From JBFMFB01 sp040752115 (GTDB lineage Bacteria > Pseudomonadota > Gammaproteobacteria > Burkholderiales > Sulfuricellaceae), in the NCBI GenBank assembly GCA_040752115.1, contig JBFMFB010000018.1:1-48365 (forward strand): a DNA stretch of 48,365 bases. The letters run 5' to 3'. Within the stretch, counting starts at the first letter, position 1. Each line of letters starts with the position of its first letter. The notes under the pieces were generated by a model. It made no database searches. It worked only from the letters and a program-made list of their open reading frames with translations, and was not told the DNA's origin. Made by a program: the position numbers and the translations under genes. Positions 17,348-25,397 of the stretch are shown one piece after another.

Positions 17348-18499
17348 ATGCATAACTGGCTGCTCCCCGAATACATCGAAGACATCCTGCCTGCCGAAGC
17401 CTTCTTCATCGAGGAGATGCGCCGCAAGCTGCTGGACTTGTTTCGTGCCCACGGCTACCAGCTGGTGATTCCCCCCATGCTGGAATATCTGCCGTCGTTG
17501 CTGACTGGCACTGGCCGTGACATGGACCACAAAACCTTCAAGGTGGTGGATCAGCTCTCCGGGCACCTGATGGGGTTACGCGCGGACATCACGCCGCAGG
17601 CGGCGCGGATCGACGCCCACCTGCTCAACCGCCAGGGGGTGGTGCGCCTGTGCTATGCCGGCAGCGTGCTTCATACCCTGCCCGGTGATGTGATGCAGAC
17701 GCGCGAACCGCTGCAGGTCGGCGCGGAGCTGTTCGGCCATGCCGGCATCGAGAGCGATGTCGAAATCCAGCAGCTGATGCTGAAGGCGCTGCGGGCCGCC
17801 GGAGCGGAAAACATTCACCTCGATCTGGGGCATGTCGGTATCTTCCACGCCCTGATGCGGCGCACGGAGGCATCTGACGAGCTGGAGGCCGATCTGTTCC
17901 GTGCCCTGCAGGGCAAGGATGTGCCCGAAATTGCCGTACTTGCGAGCGGCTTGGAAAAAACCGTTCGCCAGGCGATTCAGTCGCTGCCCGAGCTTTATGG
18001 CGGAGCGGAGGTGCTGGACAAGGCCCAGCAGGTGCTGCCCGACTGGCCGGAAATCCGGCGCGCGCTGGACGATCTCAGGGCCGTCGCGGCCCAGGTGGAG
18101 GGCATGGTCGCCAGCCTGTGTTTCGATCTGGCGGAACTGCGCGGCTATCATTATCACAGCGGCGCGGTGTTCGCCGCCTACGTGCCCGGCAAGGCGCATG
18201 CGGTGGCATTGGGCGGGCGCTACGACGAGGTAGGTAAGACTTTCGGGCGCGCCCGCCCGGCGACGGGTTTCAGTATGGATTTGCGCGCCCTTTCCGGGGC
18301 GGCGTCGCCCGAGCTGCCGCCGGCCATCCTCGCGCCGTATTCGCAGGATGCCGCTTTGCAGGAAAAAATCGCCGCATTGCGCGCCCAGGGCGAAACGGTG
18401 GTAGTGGAGCTGCCCGGCCACGAGCAGCACCGGCACGAGCTGAACTGCAACCGCCGGCTGGAGCTGCGCGGGAGCGTGTGGCAAGTGGTCGAGGTTTGA
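17348..18499 (+). CDS. hisZ: ATP phosphoribosyltransferase regulatory subunit HisZ
   Basis: HisZ is a catalytically inactive histidyl-tRNA synthetase relative that pairs with short HisG to make the first enzyme of histidine biosynthesis. From ATG 17348 the protein has 383 residues (MHNWLLPEYIEDILPAEA), the normal start for the family. A frame extension back to a TTG at 17297 adds 17 residues without family character and is rejected. It keeps the class II fold (LRADITPQAARIDA, GGRYDEVG) but lacks the HisRS anticodon domain and the full RGLDYY motif, reading LRGYHYHSG instead. Its presence predicts a short-form hisG elsewhere in the genome. The hisZ-purA order is typical of betaproteobacteria. 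Confidence 0.94.
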   Translation: MHNWLLPEYIEDILPAEAFFIEEMRRKLLDLFRAHGYQLVIPPMLEYLPSLLTGTGRDMDHKTFKVVDQLSGHLMGLRADITPQAARIDAHLLNRQGVVRLCYAGSVLHTLPGDVMQTREPLQVGAELFGHAGIESDVEIQQLMLKALRAAGAENIHLDLGHVGIFHALMRRTEASDELEADLFRALQGKDVPEIAVLASGLEKTVRQAIQSLPELYGGAEVLDKAQQVLPDWPEIRRALDDLRAVAAQVEGMVASLCFDLAELRGYHYHSGAVFAAYVPGKAHAVALGGRYDEVGKTFGRARPATGFSMDLRALSGAASPELPPAILAPYSQDAALQEKIAALRAQGETVVVELPGHEQHRHELNCNRRLELRGSVWQVVEV

Positions 18500-18504
18500 C
18501 GAAT

Positions 18505-18690
18505 CAACCACGAATGACACGAATAAACACGAATAAGAACAATGAAGTGCGACCGATTTGCAGCATACCATCCAGGTGAGCACGGCCCAATGAGTAACGC
18601 CATGATTATTCGTGAACATTCGTGTCATTCGTGGCTAAAACGCTTTTTCTAGGTTTTATTCGAATGCATTCGTGTCATTCGTGGTGAACA
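18505..18690. repeat. CACGAAT-arm palindromic element, copy C (hisZ-purA gap)
   Basis: The left arm (18508-18534, three CACGAAT units) and right arm (18606-18634, three ATTCGTG units) mirror each other. The core matches copies B and D closely (AAGTGCGACCGATTTGCAG, then TCCAGGTGAGCACGGCCC). A second, shorter right arm follows at 18666-18685. The element occupies almost the whole gap between hisZ and purA. Confidence 0.88.
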
Positions 18691-18735
18691 GTTTTGTGCC
18701 CAAGTGGTTCAAGATACTTTAGCAAGGTTTAAAAA

Positions 18736-20028
18736 ATGGCAAAAAATGTAGTCGTAATCGGCACCCAGTGGGGGGACGAGGGCAAGGGTAAGATCGTGGA
18801 CTGGCTGACCGATCACGCCCAAGGCGTGGTGCGCTTCCAGGGCGGGCACAATGCCGGTCATACCTTGGTGATCGGCAATAAGAAAACCGTGCTGCACCTG
18901 ATCCCTTCCGGCATTCTCCGCCAGGACGTGGCGTGCTTCATCGGCAACGGCGTGGTGGTGTCGCCCCAGGCGCTGCTGGAGGAAGTCGCCATGCTGGAGG
19001 CGGCCGGTGTGGACGTGGTGAGCAGGCTCAGGATCAGCGAAGCCTGCCCGCTGATCCTGCCGCACCACATCGCGCTGGATCGGGCGCGCGAGGCGGCCAA
19101 GGGGGCCGGCAAAATCGGCACCACCGGGCGCGGCATCGGCCCGGCCTACGAGGATAAGGTGGCGCGTCGCGCCATCCGGCTGCAGGACCTGTTCCACCGC
19201 GAGCGCTTTGCGGCCAAGCTGGGCGAAGTGCTGGATTACTACAACTTCGTGCTGAAAAATTATTTCCACGCCGAGGGCGTGGATTTCCAGCAGGCGCTCG
19301 AGGAAACCCTGGCGCTGGCGGAGAAAATAAAACCAATGGTGGCGGACGTGCCGCGCCTGCTGTACGAGGCGAACAAAACCGGCAGCAGCCTGTTGTTCGA
19401 GGGCGCGCAGGGCACGCTGCTCGACATCGACCACGGCACTTATCCCTTCGTCACCTCGTCCAATTGTACGGCCGGCGGTGCGGCAACCGGTGCCGGGGTG
19501 GGGCCGCACACGCTGCATTACGTGCTGGGGATCACCAAGGCCTACACCACCCGCGTCGGCTCCGGACCGTTCCCGACCGAGCTGTTCGACGAGAACGGCA
19601 AATATCTGGCCGAGCGCGGCCACGAGTTCGGCTCCACCACCGGCCGCGCCCGGCGCTGCGGCTGGTTCGATGCGGCCGCGCTCAAGCGCTCGATCCAGAT
19701 CAACGGGGTGTCCGGGCTGTGCGTCACCAAGCTGGACGTGCTGGACGGCATGGAAACCCTGCGCCTGTGCGTGGGCTACAAGCTGAACGGGCAAATCAGC
19801 GACATCCTGCCGGTAGGGGCGGAGACGCTGGCAGAATGTGAACCGGTGTACGAGGAAATGCCGGGCTGGAAGGAAAGCACGGTCGGGGTGAAGAGTCTCG
19901 ATGCCCTGCCCGCCGCGGCGCGCGCCTATCTCAAGCGCATGGAGGCGGTGTGCGGCATCCCGGTGGACGTGATATCAACCGGGCCGGAGCGGGACGAGAC
20001 CATCGTGCTCAGCCACCCGTTCGAATAG
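18736..20028 (+). CDS. purA: Adenylosuccinate synthetase
   Basis: PurA makes adenylosuccinate from IMP, aspartate and GTP, the first committed step to AMP. The 430-residue length is standard. The GTP-binding loop GTQWGDEGKGK (9-19), the IMP-binding GGHNAGHT (37-44), GTTGRGIGPAYEDK and GARRCGWFD-type sequences (TTGRARRCGWFD) are intact. AAGG lies 9 bases before the ATG. A bidirectional hairpin follows the stop and separates it from the oppositely oriented tRNA-Leu. Confidence 0.98.
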   Translation: MAKNVVVIGTQWGDEGKGKIVDWLTDHAQGVVRFQGGHNAGHTLVIGNKKTVLHLIPSGILRQDVACFIGNGVVVSPQALLEEVAMLEAAGVDVVSRLRISEACPLILPHHIALDRAREAAKGAGKIGTTGRGIGPAYEDKVARRAIRLQDLFHRERFAAKLGEVLDYYNFVLKNYFHAEGVDFQQALEETLALAEKIKPMVADVPRLLYEANKTGSSLLFEGAQGTLLDIDHGTYPFVTSSNCTAGGAATGAGVGPHTLHYVLGITKAYTTRVGSGPFPTELFDENGKYLAERGHEFGSTTGRARRCGWFDAAALKRSIQINGVSGLCVTKLDVLDGMETLRLCVGYKLNGQISDILPVGAETLAECEPVYEEMPGWKESTVGVKSLDALPAAARAYLKRMEAVCGIPVDVISTGPERDETIVLSHPFE

Positions 20029-20035
20029 GGTGGAA

Positions 20036-20071
20036 AAAATAAAGGGGCGGTCGCATCGCGAACCGCCCCTT
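20036..20071 (-). terminator. Hairpin terminator between tRNA-Leu and purA
   Basis: The perfect stem AAGGGGCGGT (20042-20051) and ACCGCCCCTT (20062-20071) has a 10-base loop. Read on the minus strand it is followed by TTTATTTTTT, a strong intrinsic terminator for the tRNA-Leu transcript. On the plus strand the following T-run is poor (TTGTATCTTT), but the hairpin may also act for purA. Confidence 0.85.
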
Positions 20072-20078
20072 GTATCTT

Positions 20079-20165
20079 TGGTGCCCAGAAGAGGACTCGA
20101 ACCTCCACAGTGTTGCCACCGCTAGGACCTGAACCTAGTGCGTCTACCAATTCCGCCATCTGGGC
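20079..20165 (-). tRNA. tRNA-Leu, anticodon CAG, CCA end encoded
   Basis: On the minus strand the acceptor 5' strand GCCCAGA pairs with TCTGGGC before discriminator A and an encoded CCA (20081-20079). The D region reads TGGCGGAATTGGTAGACGC, the anticodon stem CTAGG/CCTAG encloses the loop TTCAGGT with anticodon CAG, and a long variable arm (CGGTGGCAACACTG) marks a class II tRNA. The T arm contains GGTTCGAGTCC. It decodes the CTG leucine codon, which is very frequent in the genes of this window. Confidence 0.97.
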
Positions 20166-20202
20166 AATCGGAAAGCGCGAACTTTAATAGGAAAACAATC
20201 TT

Positions 20203-22449
20203 TTGTCAACGAAGAAAAAAACGAAATCCAACTCCGGCGCCGGAATGCGGGCGAACGACCCGTTCCTCGAGCGGGAGCGTTCCAACTACGAACACCCCCT
20301 GCCCAGCCGCGAATACATTTTGCAGATACTGGCAGCCGAGGGCGTGCCGGTGCCGGGGGAGAAACTGGCCGCGATCCTGGAAATCAGGCCGGACGAGATC
20401 GAGCTCTTCAACCGCCGCCTCAAGGCGATGGAACGCGACGGCCAGATCATGTTCAACCGCAAGAACGCGATTTGCGTGGCGGACAAGCTGGATCTGATCA
20501 AGGGCAAGGTGCAGGGGCATCCCGATGGCTTTGGTTTCCTCATCCCCGACGACGGCAGTCCGGATTTGTTTCTCGGCCCCAGGGAGATGGACGCGGTGCT
20601 GCACGGCGATCGGGTGATGGCCCGGGAAATTGGTGTGGATCGCCGCGGGCGCCGGGAAGCGCGCATCGTGGAAGTGCTGGAGCGCGCCAATACCCGCCTG
20701 GTCGGGCGGCTCTACAACGATCACGGCGTGCTGTACGTGGTAGCCGAGAACAGGCGCATCAGCCAGGACATCCTGGTGCAGCCCGGCGCCGACCTGGACG
20801 CCAGGCACGGCCAGGTGGTGATGGTCGAGATCATCGAGCAGCCGAACCGCCGCATCCAGCCGGTCGGCCGGGTAATCGAAGTGCTGGGAAGTTATTCCGA
20901 TCCCGGCATGGAAATCGAAATCGCGCTGCGCAAGCATGAACTTCCGTGCGCTTTTCCGCCCGAGGTGGAAAAGGCGAGCAGCAAGTTCAAGCCGACGGTG
21001 GCCGCAAAGGACGCCGCGGGTCGAGAGGATATCCGCGCCCTGCCGCTCGTCACCATTGACGGCGAAACCGCCCGCGACTTCGACGATGCGGTCTATTGTG
21101 AGCCTCAGGGCAAGGGCTACCGGCTGGTGGTGGCGATTGCCGATGTCAGCCACTACGTCACGCCGGGCAGCGCGCTCGACCGGGAGGCGCTCAACCGCGG
21201 CAATTCCGTGTATTTCCCCCGGCGCGTCATCCCGATGCTGCCGGAAGTGCTGTCCAACGGGCTGTGCTCGATCAATCCGCGGGTGGACCGGCTGTGCATG
21301 GTATGCGACATGACGGTTTCCGGGAGCGGGGAAATGAAGAAATACCGCTTCTACCCGGCGCTGATGAATTCCCATGCGCGCCTTACCTATACCAAGGTCG
21401 CCGCCATGCTGGCCGATCCGGAAGGTCCCGAGGCGGCGGAGTACGGCGCGTTGCTGCCGCACATTCTGAATCTGTACGAGCTATACAAAATACTGGCAAA
21501 GGCGCGCGCGAAGCGCGGTGCGATCGATTTCGAGACCATCGAGACGCAGATGATTTTCAACGACCAGGGCAAGATCGAGCGCATCGTGCCGGTGTACCGC
21601 AACGACGCCCACCGCCTGATCGAAGAGTGCATGCTGGCCGCTAACGTGTGCGCTTCCGATTTCCTCCAGAGCCACGGCCATCCCACCCTGTACCGCATTC
21701 ACGAAGGCCCGACGCCGGAGAAACTGCTGGCGCTGCGCGAGTTCCTCAAGGAATTCGGCCTCGACCTGCCGGGCGGCGACGATCCCCATGCCAAGGACTA
21801 TGCCAAATTGCTGGCCAGGATCAAGGGGCGCCCGGACGAGCAACTGCTGCAGACGGTAATGTTGCGCTCGCTCCAGCAGGCGGTGTACAGCCCGGACAAC
21901 GTCGGCCATTTTGGTCTCGCGTATGAGTCCTATACCCACTTCACCTCACCCATCCGCCGTTACCCCGATCTGCTGGTGCACCGGGCGATCAAGACGGTGC
22001 TGCGGAGCGAGACCTATCATCCGGGCAGTTGGAGCGAGCTGGGAATGCACTGCTCCCTGACCGAGCGGCGCGCCGACGACGCTACGCGCGATGTCGAATC
22101 CTGGCTCAAGTGCTACTACATGCAGGACAAGCTGGGCGAGAGCTTCGACGGCACCATCAGCGGTGTCACCGGTTTCGGCATATTCGTCTCGCTCGACGAG
22201 GTTTATGTGGAAGGGCTGGTGCATGTCACCGAACTGGGCAACGACTACTTCCATTTCGATGCCGCCAAGCATCAGATGCTGGGCGAGCGCACCGCCACCC
22301 GCTTCCGCCTGGGCGACCGGGTGCGGGTCAGGGTGGTGCGGGTGGATCTCGAAACCACGCGCATCGACTTTGCGCTGGAAGCGCTGGAACCGCCGATTTC
22401 CGCGGAACAGCCTGCGCCTGCCAAACGGAAGAAAGCCAAGCGACGCTGA
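20203..22449 (+). CDS. rnr: Ribonuclease R
   Basis: RNase R is a processive 3'-5' exoribonuclease able to degrade structured RNA. The 748-residue frame shows the N-terminal winged-helix part (RSNYEHPLPSREYILQIL), cold-shock domains (about 85-240), the catalytic RNB domain with DGETARDFDDAVYCEP and YTHFTSPIRRYPDLLVHR, and an S1 domain near the end (GVTGFGIFVSLDEVYVEGLVH). The tail is Lys/Arg-rich (PAKRKKAKRR). The start is taken as TTG 20203 because AGGA (20189-20192) lies about 10 bases upstream and the basic leader STKKKTKS fits the family. ATG 20245 is the alternative. The stop shares one base with rlmB (TGATG). Confidence 0.95.
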   Translation: MSTKKKTKSNSGAGMRANDPFLERERSNYEHPLPSREYILQILAAEGVPVPGEKLAAILEIRPDEIELFNRRLKAMERDGQIMFNRKNAICVADKLDLIKGKVQGHPDGFGFLIPDDGSPDLFLGPREMDAVLHGDRVMAREIGVDRRGRREARIVEVLERANTRLVGRLYNDHGVLYVVAENRRISQDILVQPGADLDARHGQVVMVEIIEQPNRRIQPVGRVIEVLGSYSDPGMEIEIALRKHELPCAFPPEVEKASSKFKPTVAAKDAAGREDIRALPLVTIDGETARDFDDAVYCEPQGKGYRLVVAIADVSHYVTPGSALDREALNRGNSVYFPRRVIPMLPEVLSNGLCSINPRVDRLCMVCDMTVSGSGEMKKYRFYPALMNSHARLTYTKVAAMLADPEGPEAAEYGALLPHILNLYELYKILAKARAKRGAIDFETIETQMIFNDQGKIERIVPVYRNDAHRLIEECMLAANVCASDFLQSHGHPTLYRIHEGPTPEKLLALREFLKEFGLDLPGGDDPHAKDYAKLLARIKGRPDEQLLQTVMLRSLQQAVYSPDNVGHFGLAYESYTHFTSPIRRYPDLLVHRAIKTVLRSETYHPGSWSELGMHCSLTERRADDATRDVESWLKCYYMQDKLGESFDGTISGVTGFGIFVSLDEVYVEGLVHVTELGNDYFHFDAAKHQMLGERTATRFRLGDRVRVRVVRVDLETTRIDFALEALEPPISAEQPAPAKRKKAKRR

Positions 22450-23207
22450 TGGCACAGTCCTCCCTGATCCACGGCTTTCACGCCGTCATTGCCCGGCTGC
22501 GGCAAAATCCGGGCAGCGTGGCGGAAATCTACGTGGACAGCGCGCGCCACGACCCGCGCGTGCGCGACGTGGTGCAACTGGCCGAGGCCAGTGGCGTGCG
22601 CCTGATTCAGGCCGAGCGCCGGCGGCTCGATGGCATGGTGCCCTCCGGCCGACATCAGGGCGTGATCGCCAAAGTGGAGGCGGGCGCCGCCGTGCCCTAC
22701 CGCAGCCTCGACGACATCCTGGAAAACCTGAAGGAACCAGCGTTGCTGCTGGTGCTGGACGGGGTGCAGGATCCGCACAACCTGGGCGCCTGCCTGCGGG
22801 TGGCGGATGCGATGGGCGTCCACGCGGTGGTTGCGCCCAAGGATCGCGCTGTCGGACTCAACGCCACGGTGCGCAAGGTGGCGTCAGGAGCGGCGGAAAC
22901 CGTGCCGTTCATTACCGTCACCAACCTGGCGCGCACCCTGCGCGAGTTGCAGGAACTGGGAATATGGGTGGTCGGCGCTGCCGGCGAAGCGGAGCAGGAT
23001 TTGTTCACCGTCAAGCTCGATGGCCCTCTGGCCTTGGTATTGGGCGCGGAGGGCGAAGGGTTGCGCCGGCTCACGCGGGAAACCTGCGACCAGCTTGCGC
23101 GCATCCCGATGTTCGGCACCGTGGAAAGCCTCAACGTTTCGGTCGCCGCCGGCATCTGCCTGTTCGAGGCGCGGCGGCAGCGCGCGGCTGGGAAGCCGGG
23201 GAGCTGA
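22449..23207 (+). CDS. rlmB: 23S rRNA (Gm2251) 2'-O-methyltransferase RlmB
   Basis: This SPOUT-class methyltransferase modifies G2251 of 23S rRNA in the P-site loop. The 252-residue protein has the N-terminal L30e-like RNA-binding domain and the three knot motifs: NLGACLRVADAMG (111-123), LVLGAEGEGLRRLT (196-209) and LNVSVAAGICLFEARRQR (228-245). The ATG shares its first base with the rnr stop (TGATG), and rnr-rlmB is a common pair. A longer frame beginning inside rnr is a read-back without support. The trailing gap carries palindromic copy D. Confidence 0.96.
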   Translation: MAQSSLIHGFHAVIARLRQNPGSVAEIYVDSARHDPRVRDVVQLAEASGVRLIQAERRRLDGMVPSGRHQGVIAKVEAGAAVPYRSLDDILENLKEPALLLVLDGVQDPHNLGACLRVADAMGVHAVVAPKDRAVGLNATVRKVASGAAETVPFITVTNLARTLRELQELGIWVVGAAGEAEQDLFTVKLDGPLALVLGAEGEGLRRLTRETCDQLARIPMFGTVESLNVSVAAGICLFEARRQRAAGKPGS

Positions 23208-23290
23208 CAGGTCGGTTTGGGCGAATAGCGCGCGCTTTCTCGCTCAGCGGCCTGCTTTTGTGGTATCTTCCATCCCCGAGCAGAAATAAA

Positions 23291-23440
23291 CCTAAAAACG
23301 GCATTTGGCCACGAATGACAGAATAGGCACGAATAAGAACAATGAAGTGCGGCCGATTTGCAGTACACCATCCAGGTGAGCACGGCCCCACGGGTAACGC
23401 ATGATCTTCGTGTCATTCGTGGCTAAAACGCTTTTTTCAG
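23291..23440. repeat. CACGAAT-arm palindromic element, copy D (upstream of CobD-like gene)
   Basis: It opens with CCTAAAAACGGCATTTGGCC, as does copy B, then a left arm with one unit worn to ACAGAAT. The core is nearly identical to copies B and C, and the right arm is shortened to two ATTCGTG-type units (23407-23422). GGCTAAAACGCTTTTTTC closes it. It lies 50 bases before the CobD-like gene. Confidence 0.87.
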
Positions 23441-23488
23441 GATAAGACTTGCAAAGCGTAAAGAAGGCGGCATGAAGAAGAGGTGCAG

Positions 23489-24412
23489 ATGAGTTTTTTC
23501 TCTCTGATGGCGGCATTGCTGCTGGAGCATTTCCAGCCGCTTCCTCAGCGCTTGCGACACTACCCGCTATTCACTCGTTATGCCCGCTACCTGGAGCGGA
23601 AGCTGAACGCCGGGCAATACCGCCATGGGGTGATCGGATGGTTGCTCGCCGTGGTGCCGCTGATGGTCGTGGCGGCGGCGGGATATTACGCGCTGTATTC
23701 CATCAATCCTATTCTGGGGTGGCTGTGGAATGCCGGCATTCTTTATCTGACGCTGGGCTTCAAGCATTTTTCCGCCGCTGCGGCGGAAGTCGGCACCGCA
23801 CTGCGCAGCGAGAATCTGGATCAGGCCAGGGAGCTGCTCGCCCGCTGGAGCGGACGCCAGACGGAGGAGCTGGATGCCGGGGAAATCGCCCGGCTGGGCA
23901 TCGAGCAGACGTTGGCCTGCGCGCACAAGCACTTGTTCGGGGGGATTTTCTGGTTTGCCGTACTGGGGCCGGCGGGGGCGGTGCTGTATCGTTTCGCCGG
24001 GCAGCTAGGCCAGAAATGGGGCGGCCTCGACGAGCAGGAGTCGGGCCCGTTCGGCCAGTTCGCCGTGCGCGCGTTCGAATGGCTGGATTGGCTGCCGTTG
24101 CGGCTTACCGCTATCAGTTTTGCGGTTGTCGGCGATTTCGAGGACGCCATGTATTGCTGGCGCTCCCAGGCGGACAACTGGGTGCAGCGCGGCCTGGGGA
24201 TCGTGCTGGCGAGCGGTGCAGGTGCGCTGGGGGTGAAGCTGGGCGAACCGCTGCGCGCCGGCGGCGCCGTGGAATTCCGCCCGGAGCTGGGTTTGGGCGA
24301 CGAAGCCGATGCCGATTACATGCAAAGTGCTCTCGGCCTGGTGTGGCGCGCCCTGGGGTTGTGGCTGGTGCTGCTGCTGTTGCTGACCTTGGCGCGCTGG
24401 ACCGGCGGGTGA
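23489..24412 (+). CDS. CobD/CbiB family membrane protein
   Basis: The 307-residue protein has four to five hydrophobic segments, starting MSFFSLMAALLLEHFQPLP. It carries the CobD/CbiB-like stretches GVIGWLLAVVPLMV, LYLTLGFKHFS, FGGIFWFAVLGPAGAVLYR and DWLPLRLTAISFAVVGDFE. CobD/CbiB joins an aminopropanol arm to the corrin ring in cobalamin synthesis. Betaproteobacteria carry this divergent relative, and its exact substrate is less sure than the family. The ATG at 23489 is chosen over GTG 23483 because AGAAGAGG ends 5 bases before it. The neighbouring CobC-like phosphatase, BtuF-like binding protein and PduO-type adenosyltransferase support a cobalamin role. Palindromic elements flank it on both sides. 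Confidence 0.82.
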   Translation: MSFFSLMAALLLEHFQPLPQRLRHYPLFTRYARYLERKLNAGQYRHGVIGWLLAVVPLMVVAAAGYYALYSINPILGWLWNAGILYLTLGFKHFSAAAAEVGTALRSENLDQARELLARWSGRQTEELDAGEIARLGIEQTLACAHKHLFGGIFWFAVLGPAGAVLYRFAGQLGQKWGGLDEQESGPFGQFAVRAFEWLDWLPLRLTAISFAVVGDFEDAMYCWRSQADNWVQRGLGIVLASGAGALGVKLGEPLRAGGAVEFRPELGLGDEADADYMQSALGLVWRALGLWLVLLLLLTLARWTGG

Positions 24413-24434
24413 GGGATCGGCCTTGAAAAAAGAT

Positions 24435-24572
24435 CAACCACGAATTTTCACGAATGTTCACGGATGAACACGAATCACGAATAATCGGAACGGGCTTTGC
24501 CTCGCCTGAGTCGAGCGAGAATGATCAACTCTCGAACCTTTCGTGAACATTCGTGCATATTCGTGTCATCCT
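24435..24572. repeat. CACGAAT-arm palindromic element, copy E1
   Basis: The left arm (24438-24482) has four CACGAAT-like units, one reading CACGGAT. The right arm (24539-24567) has TTCGTG units in mirror order. The core is unlike that of B/C/D. E1 is followed at once by E2, so two elements lie in tandem in the gap between the CobD-like and CobC-like genes. Confidence 0.8.
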
Positions 24573-24766
24573 TAAAACGGCAGTTAACCACGAATGACAC
24601 GAATTTTAACGAATGAACACAAATAGTTAGAACACAATCTCGCCTCACCCAACGGGTGAGCCGGACAGGAATGGTTAATTCATTGATTATTCGTGAACAT
24701 TCGTGGTTTATTCGTGCAAATTCGTGGTTAATCGCTTTTTCCAGGGTCATTCGTGGTTAATCGCCG
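24573..24766. repeat. CACGAAT-arm palindromic element, copy E2, with extra right arm
   Basis: The left arm starts at 24588 (CCACGAATGACACGAAT) and the right arm runs to about 24733 (TTATTCGTGAACATTCGTGG). An additional ATTCGTGGTTAATCG half-arm follows at 24749-24763. The core holds a perfect 7-base hairpin CTCACCC-AAC-GGGTGAG at 24644-24660. E1 plus E2 account for nearly all of the 380-base non-coding stretch here. Confidence 0.8.
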
Positions 24767-24794
24767 TTTTTAAGTTGACTGATTGGGGAGCGCC

Positions 24795-25397
24795 GTGAGG
24801 ATTACCACCATTGACCTGATGCGCCACGGCGAACCCGTGGGCGGCAGGAAATACCGCGGCCATACCGATGATCCCTTGAGCGAGGAGGGATTGCGGGAAA
24901 TGTGGGAAGCCGTGGGCGATTTTCACGGCTGGGAGCGCGTCGTAACTTCTCCGCTTGCCCGCTGCGCCACGTTCGCCCACGCGCTGAGCGGGCGCAGGCA
25001 GATACCGGTGAGCGAAGACGCGCGCCTGATGGAGCTCGGCTTCGGCGAGTGGGAAGGAAAGACGCCCCAGGAGCTGCTGGAGCGCGATCCCGACCTTTTG
25101 CTGCGTTTCTGGCGCGACCCGCTGAACAACCACCCGCCCGGGGCCGAGCCGCTCGCCGATTTTGCCGCCCGGATCACCGCCGTCTGGCACGCCCTGACCA
25201 GGGAGTACAAGGGGCAGCATGTGCTGGTCGTCACCCACGCCGGCGTGATCCGCATGGTGATGTCCTATGTGCTGGGCATGCCGCTGGATCACCTGTTCCG
25301 CATCCAGGTAAGCAACGCTTCAATCACCCGCATCCACATCGAATGGGAAGGGCAGGTTTCCTTTCCCAGCCTGGTATTTCACAACGGCAGACCGTGA
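24795..25397 (+). CDS. cobC: Histidine phosphatase family protein, probable alpha-ribazole phosphatase (CobC)
   Basis: This 200-residue protein is of the phosphoglycerate-mutase-like superfamily. The catalytic RHGE motif is at residues 10-13 (His11), and the second histidine is in VVTHAGVIRM. CobC removes the phosphate from alpha-ribazole 5'-phosphate in lower-ligand assembly of cobalamin. The specific call rests on the neighbours (CobD-like, BtuF-like), since sequence alone only proves a histidine phosphatase. GTG 24795 is used because GGGGAG (24785-24790) lies 4 bases upstream; an earlier TTG at 24783 would overlap that site. The stop overlaps the next gene by GTGA. Confidence 0.85.
   Translation: MRITTIDLMRHGEPVGGRKYRGHTDDPLSEEGLREMWEAVGDFHGWERVVTSPLARCATFAHALSGRRQIPVSEDARLMELGFGEWEGKTPQELLERDPDLLLRFWRDPLNNHPPGAEPLADFAARITAVWHALTREYKGQHVLVVTHAGVIRMVMSYVLGMPLDHLFRIQVSNASITRIHIEWEGQVSFPSLVFHNGRP

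Noticed and set aside
19926..20159. 75-codon minus-strand frame over the tRNA region
   Set aside because: It translates the tRNA-Leu sequence (MAELVDALGSG... is a well-known artefact).
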